Assembly (NCBI RefSeq): GCF_900106795.1
Contig: NZ_FNNS01000006.1
Coordinates: forward strand, 1-64,000
Source: Aequorivita viscosa
GTDB taxonomy: Bacteria; Bacteroidota; Bacteroidia; Flavobacteriales; Flavobacteriaceae
Reading direction: 5' to 3'
DNA: 64,000 nt
This document shows, piece by piece, positions 16,995-25,062 of the stretch. Numbering within the stretch: position 1 is the stretch's first letter; the number at the start of each line of letters is the position of its first letter. The notes under the pieces were generated by a model that worked only from the letters and a program-made list of their open reading frames with translations, was not told the DNA's origin and made no database searches. The translations under genes and the position numbers were made by a program.

Positions 16995-17081
16995 ATGAAA
17001 TGCCCATTAATAGATTGTAAGCCAACTGAAGGTAAGTATTGGGGCATTCCCTGTTCGCCCTTTAGGCGGGCATCTTTCTAA
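16995..17081 (+). CDS. Candidate 28-codon Cys-rich leader peptide upstream of hemL
   Basis: ATG to TAA, ending 20 bases before the hemL start, reading [20 protein letters not shown] then SPFRRASF. Its own ATGCCC (17000-17005) can pair with either GGGGCAT (17041-17047) or GGGCAT (17068-17073), so the leader RNA could adopt alternative folds. This may be a regulatory leader or a chance short frame; no family is recognised. Confidence 0.25.
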   Translation: MKCPLIDCKPTEGKYWGIPCSPFRRASF

Positions 17082-17101
17082 TTTTAAAATATTTTATACA
17101 G

Positions 17102-18391
17102 ATGAAATACCAAAGAAGTAGTGCCCTTTTTGTTGAGGCACAAAAAGTTATTCCAGGGGGCGTAAATTCTCCAGTTCGAGCATTTAAGGCAGTTGGAGGC
17201 GACCCTATTTTTGTTGAAAAAGCACAAGGAGCCTATCTTTATGATGTCGATGGAAATAAATTAATAGATTATATCAACTCGTGGGGGCCAATGATTTTAG
17301 GCCATGCTTATGCCCCGGTGGTAAATGCCGTTGTTGAAAAGGCTAAAAAAGGAACTTCCTTTGGCATGCCAACGAAGATTGAAACGGATATTGCCGAATT
17401 AGCCGTTTCTATGGTTCCAAATATCGACAAAATTCGATTTGTTAACAGCGGAACCGAAGCTTGTATGAGTGCTGTACGATTAGCACGTGGATTTACAGGA
17501 AAAGATAAAATTATCAAATTTGCAGGCTGTTATCACGGTCACAGCGATTCGTTTTTAATTCAGGCAGGAAGTGGTGCCGTAACATTTGGCACGCCTAACA
17601 GCCCTGGTGTAACCGAGGGAACGGCAAAAGACACTTTATTGGCTACTTATAACGACTTAGATAATGTAGCCCAATTAATTTCAGCAAACCAAAACGAAAT
17701 AGCTTGTATCATTATTGAGCCCGTAGCTGGAAATATGGGGTGTATTCCACCAACAACAGGATTCTTGGAAGGTTTAAGAGAACTGTGTGACAAAAACAAT
17801 ATACTTTTAATTTTTGACGAGGTAATGACTGGTTTTCGCCTGGCTCCAGGTGGCGCACAGGAACTTTTTGGAGTAAAAGCAGACATCGTAACCTTCGGGA
17901 AAGTGATTGGTGGCGGATTGCCAGTTGGAGCTTTTGCTGCTCGTTCAGAAATTATGGATTATTTAGCGCCAATTGGCCCTGTTTATCAGGCAGGCACCTT
18001 AAGTGGAAATCCGTTGGCGATGGCAGCTGGTTTAGCTATGTTGAATGAACTTAATAAGAATCGAAACATATTTGAATCGATTAATAAAAAGACTGAGTAT
18101 TTACACAATGGGTTAGACAGGGTACTTTCTGCTGAAAATGTAAAGTTTACCATAAATAGAATTGGCTCAATGATATCGGTACATTTTTCAGAAAATAAGG
18201 TTGTCGACTTTAATTCAGCTGCAGAAGGTAACAATGATAACTTCAAAAAGTTCTTCCACGGAATGTTGGACGAAGGAATCTATATTGCTCCAAGTGCTTT
18301 TGAAACTTGGTTTTTATGCGATGCGCTTACGTATGAAGATTTAGACCAAACAATCGAAGCTTGTGCTAAGGTTGCAAAAAAACTTAAGTAA
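17102..18391 (+). CDS. hemL: Glutamate-1-semialdehyde 2,1-aminomutase
   Basis: PLP enzyme making 5-aminolevulinate from glutamate-1-semialdehyde in the C5 haem pathway. It has 429 residues, full length. Key blocks: [15 protein letters not shown] near the N-terminus, [49 protein letters not shown], and the Schiff-base lysine in [15 protein letters not shown] (about residue 266). It is preceded by a ~175-base leader with a possible small ORF and followed by a strong bidirectional terminator, so it is transcribed alone or with that leader. Confidence 0.95.
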   Translation: MKYQRSSALFVEAQKVIPGGVNSPVRAFKAVGGDPIFVEKAQGAYLYDVDGNKLIDYINSWGPMILGHAYAPVVNAVVEKAKKGTSFGMPTKIETDIAELAVSMVPNIDKIRFVNSGTEACMSAVRLARGFTGKDKIIKFAGCYHGHSDSFLIQAGSGAVTFGTPNSPGVTEGTAKDTLLATYNDLDNVAQLISANQNEIACIIIEPVAGNMGCIPPTTGFLEGLRELCDKNNILLIFDEVMTGFRLAPGGAQELFGVKADIVTFGKVIGGGLPVGAFAARSEIMDYLAPIGPVYQAGTLSGNPLAMAAGLAMLNELNKNRNIFESINKKTEYLHNGLDRVLSAENVKFTINRIGSMISVHFSENKVVDFNSAAEGNNDNFKKFFHGMLDEGIYIAPSAFETWFLCDALTYEDLDQTIEACAKVAKKLK

Positions 18392-18392
18392 C

Positions 18393-18429
18393 AAAAATCC
18401 CTTTCCACAAATAGCGGAAAGGGATTTTT
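18393..18429 (+). terminator. Bidirectional terminator between hemL and the Spy-like gene
   Basis: Perfect 14-bp stem AAAAATCCCTTTCC / GGAAAGGGATTTTT with a 9-base loop. The A-run and T-run suit both converging genes. Confidence 0.9.
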
Positions 18430-18449
18430 ACTTTTTTAGTTAAAAATAA

Positions 18450-18797
18450 CTATTGATTGTCTTTTAACCATTTTGAATATTGATCAGCTGTCAATATCTT
18501 TTTCATTGATTCTTTTAACGCTGCATCAGTTTTTTGCTTTTCAGCTTTTACAGCGGCGCTCTTAAGGTCTTTGCCATTAACATTTTTCTGATAGCTTACT
18601 TCTTTTGAAACCAATGCGCGGAATACTGCTCTTGTTTGGTCACCGCTCAAACCAAGGTTTTCTGTCATAATTGCAGCTTCTTTTTTGGCGATTACTTCAG
18701 GGCGGTTTTCATCCTGTGCAAGTGATTGTGCAGACGTTGATTGTATTCCGAAGAACATGCTGGCGGCAAAAGCAAATACTGTTAATAGGTTTTTCAT
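18450..18797 (-). CDS. Small periplasmic helical protein, Spy/CpxP-like
   Basis: 115 residues with a signal peptide (residues 1-24, ending STSAQS). The mature part is nearly all helical and charged, with ENLGLSGDQTRAVFRAL and a C-terminal ILTADQYSKWLK. That matches the LTxxQ-x-W pattern of Spy/CpxP-like periplasmic proteins, which in E. coli act as chaperones or stress sensors. It lies next to a second protein of the same design, so the two are probably diverged duplicates. Function here is inferred only. Confidence 0.75.
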   Translation of the reverse strand: MKNLLTVFAFAASMFFGIQSTSAQSLAQDENRPEVIAKKEAAIMTENLGLSGDQTRAVFRALVSKEVSYQKNVNGKDLKSAAVKAEKQKTDAALKESMKKILTADQYSKWLKDNQ

Positions 18798-18876
18798 TGT
18801 TGTAATTTTTAGTTTTTGAAGTTACTAATGTAACTATTTTATACATAACAAGGCAATAACTGAGCCAAAATTTAGT

Positions 18877-19305
18877 TTATTGCCCTCCGCGCTTATAATG
18901 TTTCGCTTCTTTTTTAGCTCGAGATGGTCTTTTTGCCTTGTTATTTTCCCAAGTTTCAAATTGCTCAGGCGTAAGTATTTTCTTAAGTTCTCGCTTCAAT
19001 GTGATTTGACGATCTAGCTTCGCCTTTTTTGCAGCGTATTTAGCTTCCGAAGTCATTTCCTTTCTGTTTTCGCGATCGGCAGGCTTGTCTTTTCCAAAAT
19101 CTAAAAACACTTGTTTCACCTTTTTTTGCTGTGCGTCGGTCAAGTCCAATTCAAGAGTCATCTTCTTGCTAAACAAGTCTGCACGTTGTTCTGGAGTAAA
19201 ATTCCCCCTCAATTCTTTTTTGTGTTCCTTTTTGCTTTTCGACTTGTTTTGAGCAGTTAAGCCCAAAGAGCCAAGCAGCATAATAATTATAAGTAGGTTT
19301 TTCAT
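18877..19305 (-). CDS. Periplasmic Spy/CpxP-like (LTxxQ) helical protein
   Basis: 142 residues with a short signal peptide (residues 1-18, ending GLTAQ) and a very basic mature part. Two LTxxQ-type motifs are present (LDLTDAQQKKVKQVF near residue 53 and ILTPEQFETWENNK near 110), as in Spy/CpxP and related DUF4890 proteins. The tail is Lys/Arg rich. It is 79 bases upstream of the paralogous gene at 18450-18797 and on the same strand, so co-expression is plausible. Confidence 0.75.
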   Translation of the reverse strand: MKNLLIIIMLLGSLGLTAQNKSKSKKEHKKELRGNFTPEQRADLFSKKMTLELDLTDAQQKKVKQVFLDFGKDKPADRENRKEMTSEAKYAAKKAKLDRQITLKRELKKILTPEQFETWENNKAKRPSRAKKEAKHYKRGGQ

Positions 19306-19443
19306 AATGGTGTGTTTTTAAATATTCAACAACACTATGACAGCGAAATTACGGATTGGTTTAATACGCTACTTTAAAATAAAAAATAAAGCCGCCAAAA
19401 AGCGACCTTATTTACAACTATTTTAAAGGTTGATGATGCGTTT

Positions 19444-21135
19444 TTAAAGCGTCTTTACAAATAAACCTTCATCTGTTTTCTCAACTTTTGCAGCCTTTGA
19501 TGCGGTAAGGCCTTTAATAGTTTTATCCCACTTTTTATTACTCAGCCCACTTTGTGATTTTAAATCATCCAGTTCAATTGGTGAGTTTTCTTTTAGGATT
19601 GCATATACCGCTTTTTCGTCTTCGGTCATTTCCACTTTTTTACGCTCAGGTCTCATTTGTGGAAAGAAAAGCACTTCTTGAATCGATGTGTTATTGGTCA
19701 AAAACATAATTAAGCGATCCATTCCAATGCCCATTCCACTTGTTGGTGGCATTCCGTATTCTAAAGCACGAAGAAAATCGAAATCTATAAACTCTGTTGC
19801 TTCGTCATCGCCTCTATCGGCAAGTTTTAACTGAGCTTCAAATCGTTCTCGTTGGTCTATTGGGTCGTTTAATTCGCTATAGGCATTTGCTAATTCGGTT
19901 CCACACACCATCAACTCAAAACGTTCGGTAAGTTCAGGGTTTTCACGGTGTTTTTTACAAAGTGGACTCATTTCCTTTGGATAATCGGTGATAAACGTTG
20001 GCTGAATGAAGTTACCTTCACACTTTTCACCAAAAATTTCATCAATTAGTTTTCCTTTACCCATTGTATCATCTACTTCAATATTCAAATTGATTGCAGC
20101 TTGCCTAATTTCGTCTTCAGTTTTTCCTGTAATGTCGAAACCTGTATATTTCAAAATTGCTTCTGCCATTGTCACCCTTGGGTATGGCGCTTTAAAATCT
20201 ATATCGTGTTTCCCGAAAGTAACTTTTGAAGTACCGTTAACTCGAATGGCACAAAATTCCAGCAATTGTTCACAGAAATCCATCATCCAGTTGTAGTCTT
20301 TATAGGAAACATAAATTTCCATAACGGTAAACTCTGGGTTGTGGGTGCGATCCATGCCTTCATTACGGAAGTTTTTTGAAAATTCATAAACTCCGTCAAA
20401 ACCTCCTACTATGAGCCTTTTTAGATACAATTCATTTGCAATTCGCATATACAATGGAATATCGAGTGAATTGTGATGTGTTATAAAAGGTCGTGCCGCA
20501 GCTCCACCAGGAATTGGCTGTAAAACTGGAGTTTCCACTTCAAAATATCCGCGGTCGTTAAAGAAATCTCTCATTGCGCTGTATAACTTGCTGCGCTTTA
20601 CAAAGATTTCTTTTACGTGTGGGTTTACAACTAAATCGGCATAACGTTGTCGGTAGCGTTGTTCAGGATCTGTAAAGGCATCGTGGACTTTACCTTCAGA
20701 ATCTACACGTGGTTGTGGCAATGGTTTTAAGGCTTTACTCAACAATGTGAAGTTTTTCACCATAATGGTTTTTTCGCCTACTTGGGTCTTGAATAATTCC
20801 CCTTCAATTCCGATGAAATCTCCAATATCCAGCAGCTTCTTATAGACTTCGTTGTAAAGCGTTTTGTCTTCGCCAGTACAAATTTCATCTCTATTAAAAT
20901 AAACCTGAATACGCCCCTCAGCATCTTGAAGTTCAGCAAAAGAAGCTTTTCCTTGAATTCTTCTCGACATTAATCTTCCAGCTACTACTACCTTTTTTCC
21001 TTCTTCAAAATTTTCTTTTATATTTTTTGAAGTATGATCTACTGGATAGAGTTCTGCGGGATATGGATTGATTCCCATATTTCGCAATTGGTTTAATTTT
21101 TCCCTACGGATAATTTCGAGTTCAGAAAGTTGCAT
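19444..21135 (-). CDS. lysS: Lysyl-tRNA synthetase, class II
   Basis: Charges tRNA-Lys. 563 residues from ATG 21135: N-terminal OB-fold anticodon domain (KKVVVAGRLMSRRIQGKASF), class II core with motif 2 (FRNEGMDRTHNPEFTVMEIY) and motif 3 (GMGIGMDRLIMFL). An extra C-terminal ~65-residue helical tail (EMTEDEKAVYAILKENSP onward) is common in Bacteroidota LysRS. An in-frame TTG at 21162 would add nine residues, but it overlaps the TATCTTTG promoter box, so the ATG is the right start. Confidence 0.95.
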   Translation of the reverse strand: MQLSELEIIRREKLNQLRNMGINPYPAELYPVDHTSKNIKENFEEGKKVVVAGRLMSRRIQGKASFAELQDAEGRIQVYFNRDEICTGEDKTLYNEVYKKLLDIGDFIGIEGELFKTQVGEKTIMVKNFTLLSKALKPLPQPRVDSEGKVHDAFTDPEQRYRQRYADLVVNPHVKEIFVKRSKLYSAMRDFFNDRGYFEVETPVLQPIPGGAAARPFITHHNSLDIPLYMRIANELYLKRLIVGGFDGVYEFSKNFRNEGMDRTHNPEFTVMEIYVSYKDYNWMMDFCEQLLEFCAIRVNGTSKVTFGKHDIDFKAPYPRVTMAEAILKYTGFDITGKTEDEIRQAAINLNIEVDDTMGKGKLIDEIFGEKCEGNFIQPTFITDYPKEMSPLCKKHRENPELTERFELMVCGTELANAYSELNDPIDQRERFEAQLKLADRGDDEATEFIDFDFLRALEYGMPPTSGMGIGMDRLIMFLTNNTSIQEVLFFPQMRPERKKVEMTEDEKAVYAILKENSPIELDDLKSQSGLSNKKWDKTIKGLTASKAAKVEKTDEGLFVKTL

Positions 21136-21159
21136 AGTTTTATCTAAAAAATGAGGGTG

Positions 21160-21167
21160 CAAAGATA
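21160..21167 (-). promoter_or_regulatory. -7 box TATCTTTG of lysS
   Basis: Exact TAnnTTTG match on the minus strand, 24 bases before ATG 21135. It fixes the lysS start. Confidence 0.6.
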
Positions 21168-21341
21168 GGGAAATGTAATTCCAAATACTATATTACATTT
21201 TGAAGGAATTGGAAATAACAGCATTGCATTAGCCTATTTTGATCCAAATTTCGAAGACGTATCGCTTAGGCAATTTAAGATAGCATAAAAGAACCTTTAT
21301 AACTTGGAATAGTGAATTCCATAAATCAAGAATATTAATCG

Positions 21342-21349
21342 TAAATTTG
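21342..21349 (+). promoter_or_regulatory. -7 box TAAATTTG, 6 bases before the Pmp3 start
   Basis: Exact TAnnTTTG match. The start codon at 21356 follows so closely that a leaderless mRNA is predicted. Confidence 0.45.
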
Positions 21350-21355
21350 TTGCAT

Positions 21356-21514
21356 ATGAGTATTTGGAGAGTTATTCTTTCAATTATATTTCCACCTTTA
21401 GCCGTTATCGATAAAGGTTGCGGCTCGGTATTGATTGTTCTCATTCTTACAATTTGCGGATGGATTCCTGGCGTTATTGCTGCACTTATTATTTTAAACA
21501 ACCCTAACAAATAA
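21356..21514 (+). CDS. YqaE/Pmp3-family small membrane protein
   Basis: 52 residues: MSIWRVILSIIFPPLAVIDK, then a second membrane stretch SVLIVLILTICGWIPGVIAALIIL, ending NNPNK. The two-helix layout with FPPLAV in helix 1 and the GWIPGVIAAL block in helix 2 is the UPF0057/Pmp3 signature. Members are stress-induced membrane proteins linked to membrane potential and salt or cold tolerance. The lipoprotein gene at 21519 starts 4 bases after its stop, so both are likely on one transcript. Confidence 0.9.
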   Translation: MSIWRVILSIIFPPLAVIDKGCGSVLIVLILTICGWIPGVIAALIILNNPNK

Positions 21515-21518
21515 CATT

Positions 21519-22262
21519 ATGATTCGAAAAATACTCTTTCTTCTGGGGGTTTCCCTAATGCTGATTAGCTGTCAGTTTACAGAAACAATGGTGCTTAATG
21601 AAGATGGCAGCGGAACAATTTCTGTTGAAGTAGACCTAAGCGAAATGATGGCTTTTGGTGGGATGGATGCAATCGATTCATCGGTAATAAAAATGGATAC
21701 GATTATTTCTGTAAAGCAGTTTTTAGAAGAAAATAGAGATAGTATTGCATCACTTTCCAAAAAGGAACAAATAAAGCTCAAGAAGCTAGAGAACTACAAT
21801 ATTCGATTAAAAATGAATTCGGAATCTTCTGAAATGATTTATAATATTTCGACTACTTTTAAATCTGTAAACGAAGCAAACGATATGATTCAGGGACTGG
21901 ATAAGGCAGGCGACTTTATTCCAGGAACGAATGAAAACCCAGAAGACGCGAAAAAAGAAGAAGAATCTCCCGATATTATCGGTGTGAATTATTCGTTTAT
22001 TAACGGTGTTTTTAAACGTGATGCCTACATTAAAGATAAAAAACTGCATCGACAAGAAGTTGATAGCCTTCAACAAACCGAAGCTTTTTTACAAGGCTCC
22101 AATTATACTTTAAGTTATACTTTTCCAAAACCGATTAAAAAGGTTTCAAATACTGCCGCAACCCTTTCAAACAATAAAAAAACATTAACCTTGCAAAAGG
22201 CTTTTATAGATTATTTCAAAAATCCAGATTTGCTAGATTTAGAAGTTGAACTAGAAAATTAA
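21519..22262 (+). CDS. Lipoprotein of unknown function
   Basis: 247 residues with a lipobox LISC (Cys18) followed by QFTETMVLNEDGSGTISVEV. That is a strand pattern found in many Bacteroidota lipoproteins that open with an MxLNEDGSG repeat-like segment. The middle (about 60-130) is helical and charged. A linker rich in Glu (DAKKEEESPD) precedes a C-terminal beta-rich part. No enzyme motif was seen. It follows the Pmp3 gene by 4 bases, suggesting joint expression as envelope proteins. Confidence 0.75.
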   Translation: MIRKILFLLGVSLMLISCQFTETMVLNEDGSGTISVEVDLSEMMAFGGMDAIDSSVIKMDTIISVKQFLEENRDSIASLSKKEQIKLKKLENYNIRLKMNSESSEMIYNISTTFKSVNEANDMIQGLDKAGDFIPGTNENPEDAKKEEESPDIIGVNYSFINGVFKRDAYIKDKKLHRQEVDSLQQTEAFLQGSNYTLSYTFPKPIKKVSNTAATLSNNKKTLTLQKAFIDYFKNPDLLDLEVELEN

Positions 22263-22340
22263 CTTTATTTTTTGAGTGTAAAGTCAAGATACTCGTATCT
22301 TCAGGCTACCAAAACTGATTAATCATTAACAAATGTCACT

Positions 22341-22877
22341 ATGAAAATATTATATTTTTTGCTTCCGCTATTTTTAGCAACAGCTTGCAAAACGCCATCA
22401 GAAAAAATAAATTCTTCTGAAAAAACCAAAATGGAACAATTAAAAAACGTGTCGAATGGATGTCCGACGGACGGAACTTGCGAAGTGGTTATTCACAAAA
22501 ACAAAAAGCTTGAATTAGTTAATGAAGGCAATGACCGAATGTATTCTCAAATGGTTGAAGGTGAAAATTTGGTTATTGAATACACGTACTTAAAATCTGC
22601 CCCAAAAGGAATAGCTGATGGCAATTATTTTGAAACTATTCAGTTTGAAGTGCCCGTAACAGCTGAAAGCTTAGTAAAAGAGAACAAAAGTTTAGCCGAT
22701 GTGAACTTAATTTTTAGCAAATTTGGTAACAGAACAGCTTCCTATCATCCCGTAACTGAAGGAAAGCTATCATTTAAAAGAACTTCTAAAACTATAAGCT
22801 TCAACTTACAATTCAAGGTTAATGACGCAGACCAAGTAGTTTCGCGTATAACTGAAACGGTCGAATTTGAGTATTAA
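22341..22877 (+). CDS. Lipoprotein of unknown function
   Basis: 178 residues. Signal peptide with lipobox ATAC (Cys16), then a Lys/Ser/Glu spacer and a mature beta-rich domain with a CPTDGTC pair that could form a disulfide. I recognise no family. It lies 78 bases after the previous lipoprotein gene and is followed by a terminator. Confidence 0.7.
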   Translation: MKILYFLLPLFLATACKTPSEKINSSEKTKMEQLKNVSNGCPTDGTCEVVIHKNKKLELVNEGNDRMYSQMVEGENLVIEYTYLKSAPKGIADGNYFETIQFEVPVTAESLVKENKSLADVNLIFSKFGNRTASYHPVTEGKLSFKRTSKTISFNLQFKVNDADQVVSRITETVEFEY

Positions 22878-22908
22878 AAACCAGAAGCAAAGCATCCTAT
22901 AAATGTAT

Positions 22909-22938
22909 AAAGCTCTTCAAATTTTGGGGAGCTTTTTT
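22909..22938 (+). terminator. Terminator after the 178-residue lipoprotein
   Basis: Stem AAGCTC (22910-22915) / GAGCTT (22929-22934) with a 13-base loop, running into six Ts. Confidence 0.7.
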
Positions 22939-22945
22939 GTTGTGC

Positions 22946-23050
22946 AAGCTCTTCGGCAAGGCTCAGGATAAACCAAGGTCGAACCCCGAATAGTTTTAAC
23001 CTTTTAGTTTTTGGAGGTCTAATACACTTCGACTGCGCTCAGTGTGAAAG
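22946..23050. repeat. Dispersed intergenic repeat words (CTTCGACTGCGCTCAGTG type)
   Basis: This stretch of the 376-base gap 22878-23253 holds two GC-richer segments, CTCTTCGGCAAGGCTCAGG (near 22949) and CTTCGACTGCGCTCAGTG (near 23027). Both belong to a type of short repeat common between genes in Bacteroidota. No coding frame was seen. The rest of the gap shows nothing I can name. Confidence 0.5.
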
Positions 23051-23253
23051 CAGGCTATAACTTAAACTTACGAAGAAAAGTTAACTACAATGTTTACCTA
23101 AATACAACAATTGTTCTTGATACATATTTCGGTTTTGTTACTGAACAAAATGAAAATGAAGGTCATATTTAAGAAACTCTCCAAAAGTCTATAATGACTT
23201 CGTCTATAAGAGATCATAGAATTGTAATCGGACAACAATGAAATGCAAATAAA

Positions 23254-23583
23254 TTAAACTTCAGGAGCTAATTCTATTTCAAGTCCGTTAAGTTCTTCTT
23301 TTACAAAAATCTGACAGCTCAAACGGCTATTTTCCTTCACATTAAAAGCTTCAGAAAGCATTAAATCTTCGTCGTAACTCATTTCGGGAAGTTCATGATT
23401 GCTCACAACATAACATTGACAAGAAGCACACATAGCCATTCCGCCACAGATACCAATAGTTCCTTCTGGAGCAAGTTCGTAAGAGCGAACAACCTCCATA
23501 ATATTCATATTCATGTCTGTTGGTGCATCTACTTCGTGTTTTTCACCTTGACGATCAATGATTGTTATTTTTATGTCTTCCAT
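23254..23583 (-). CDS. Adrenodoxin-type [2Fe-2S] ferredoxin
   Basis: 109 residues. The cluster cysteines follow the C-x5-C-x2-C...C pattern: CGGMAMCASC (Cys46, 52, 55) and Cys90 in SRLSCQIF. This is the Isc/adrenodoxin subtype, an electron carrier for Fe-S assembly or other redox enzymes in the cytoplasm. It is the last gene of a minus-strand cluster with mrp, nfu and ferredoxin-NADP reductase, so its likely electron donor is encoded next door. Confidence 0.92.
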   Translation of the reverse strand: MEDIKITIIDRQGEKHEVDAPTDMNMNIMEVVRSYELAPEGTIGICGGMAMCASCQCYVVSNHELPEMSYDEDLMLSEAFNVKENSRLSCQIFVKEELNGLEIELAPEV

Positions 23584-23620
23584 TTTAAATCTTAGAAGTT
23601 AATGAGCTGTTTTCAAGAAT

Positions 23621-23680
23621 ACCTACAAGGTGTTTAAAAGTTCGCAGGATTGAATCCGAAATTTTGAAACCTTGCAGGTT
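23621..23680. repeat. Imperfect inverted repeat between ferredoxin and its reductase
   Basis: ACCTACAAGGTGTTT (23621-23635) and AAACCTTGCAGGTT (23667-23680) are inverted copies with a few mismatches. There is no T-run on either strand, so it may be an mRNA-processing hairpin or a dispersed repeat rather than a terminator. Confidence 0.4.
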
Positions 23681-23697
23681 AGCTCTAATTTGAATGT

Positions 23698-24750
23698 TTA
23701 ATCAATTGATTTTACAGTAGCTTTTGGAGCTTCTTTTTTACTGCCGTCAAACCCTTCAACACCACCTACAGTAGTATATTTTAAAACATATCGTTTATCT
23801 GGATAAATACGTTGATATGCGCTTTGACACATTAACGTTGCTTCGTGAAAACCACAGAGAATCAACTTCAATTTTCCAGGATAGGTATTTACATCGCCAA
23901 TGGCATATATTCCTGGAATATTAGTTTGATAGTCTAACGAATTATCGACTTTAATTGCATTTTTTTCAATTTCTAGACCCCAGTCTGCTATTGGGCCTAA
24001 TTTTGGAGATAAACCAAATAACGGCACAAAATGATCACATTCTCTGTTAAATAACTCGGCACCGCGTTTAATTACAACTTCTTCCAATTTGTCATTACCT
24101 ACAAGGCCAACAACTTCGGCTGGAGTAATCAATTCAATTTTACCTAGATTCTTTAATTCTTGAACTTTATCAACACTATCCAAAGCACCTCGGAATTCAT
24201 TTCTGCGATGTATTAAGGTAACACTTTTTGCAACATCTGTCAAAAATATACTCCAATCTAATGCGGAGTCACCTCCACCAGAAATAACCACATTTTTATC
24301 GCGATATACTTCAGGATCACGAATAATATATTCAACTCCTTTATTTTCGAAATTTGAAAGATTAGGAATAGGTGGTTTTCTAGGTTCAAAGCTTCCTAAT
24401 CCACCGGCAATTGCAACAATTGGAGCGTGATGTTTTGTTCCCTTATCTGTAGTAACAATAAAGGAACCATCGTCTAATTTTTCAATGGTGTCAGCCCGTT
24501 CTCCCAATGTAAAACCAGGTTGAAACGGTTCTATTTGTTTCATTAAATTAGAAACCAAATCGCCTGCTAATATTTCTGGAAAAGCAGGAATATCGTAAAT
24601 TGGTTTTTTAGGATACAATTCTGTCAGCTGTCCACCTGCTTGAGGAAGGGCATCTATAAGGTGACATTTTAGTTTTAGCAATCCAGCCTCGAAAACGGCA
24701 AAAAGACCCGTAGGGCCTGCGCCAATTATGAGAATATCTGTTTTTATCAT
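23698..24750 (-). CDS. Ferredoxin-NADP reductase, thioredoxin-reductase-like (YumC type)
   Basis: 350-residue FAD/NADPH flavoprotein. FAD motif LIIGAGPTGLFAVFEAGLL at the N-terminus, GGQLTELYPKKPIYDIPAFP, the NADPH motif ISGGGDSALDWS, HRRNEFRGA for 2'-phosphate contact, and the C-terminal GIYAIGDVNTYPGKLKLI. The redox CxxC of true thioredoxin reductases is absent, and the extended C-terminus (about 30 residues) fits ferredoxin-NADP reductases of this type. It presumably reduces the ferredoxin encoded 114 bases downstream. Confidence 0.9.
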   Translation of the reverse strand: MIKTDILIIGAGPTGLFAVFEAGLLKLKCHLIDALPQAGGQLTELYPKKPIYDIPAFPEILAGDLVSNLMKQIEPFQPGFTLGERADTIEKLDDGSFIVTTDKGTKHHAPIVAIAGGLGSFEPRKPPIPNLSNFENKGVEYIIRDPEVYRDKNVVISGGGDSALDWSIFLTDVAKSVTLIHRRNEFRGALDSVDKVQELKNLGKIELITPAEVVGLVGNDKLEEVVIKRGAELFNRECDHFVPLFGLSPKLGPIADWGLEIEKNAIKVDNSLDYQTNIPGIYAIGDVNTYPGKLKLILCGFHEATLMCQSAYQRIYPDKRYVLKYTTVGGVEGFDGSKKEAPKATVKSID

Positions 24751-24818
24751 GAAAAGCTTTCTCTTAAATTTGATTCAAAATTAGTTGTAAAATTACAATT
24801 GAAATATGACAGCGGTCA

Positions 24819-25061
24819 TTAACCAGCAACATTTACAACCTTTTCAATTTGTGGGGCGTGTTTTTTGATGGTCATTTCCACTCCCATTTTCAAGGTCATT
24901 TGATTTATAGAGCAGCCCACGCAAGCTCCCATTAATTGGACGTTTACAACTTTGTCGTCTTCAATAGAAATCAATGAGATGTCTCCACCATCATTTTGCA
25001 AAAACGGACGTATTTCCTGTAATGCTTCTTGTACTTTCGATGTCAATTCCTCGGATGTCAT
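24819..25061 (-). CDS. NifU C-terminal-domain (Nfu) Fe-S carrier
   Basis: 80-residue Nfu domain with FLQNDGGDISL and the cluster-binding pair GACVGC (Cys47, Cys50). It receives and passes on [4Fe-4S] clusters to apo-proteins. It begins one base after the stop of the Mrp ATPase gene, so the two are translated from one mRNA, and both belong to the same Fe-S trafficking step. Confidence 0.9.
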   Translation of the reverse strand: MTSEELTSKVQEALQEIRPFLQNDGGDISLISIEDDKVVNVQLMGACVGCSINQMTLKMGVEMTIKKHAPQIEKVVNVAG

Positions 25062-25062
25062 A

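Noticed and set aside
22975-22990. GGTCGAACCCC resembling a tRNA T-arm
   Set aside because: No acceptor stem, anticodon arm or CCA-side pairing could be built around it; it is part of a dispersed intergenic repeat.
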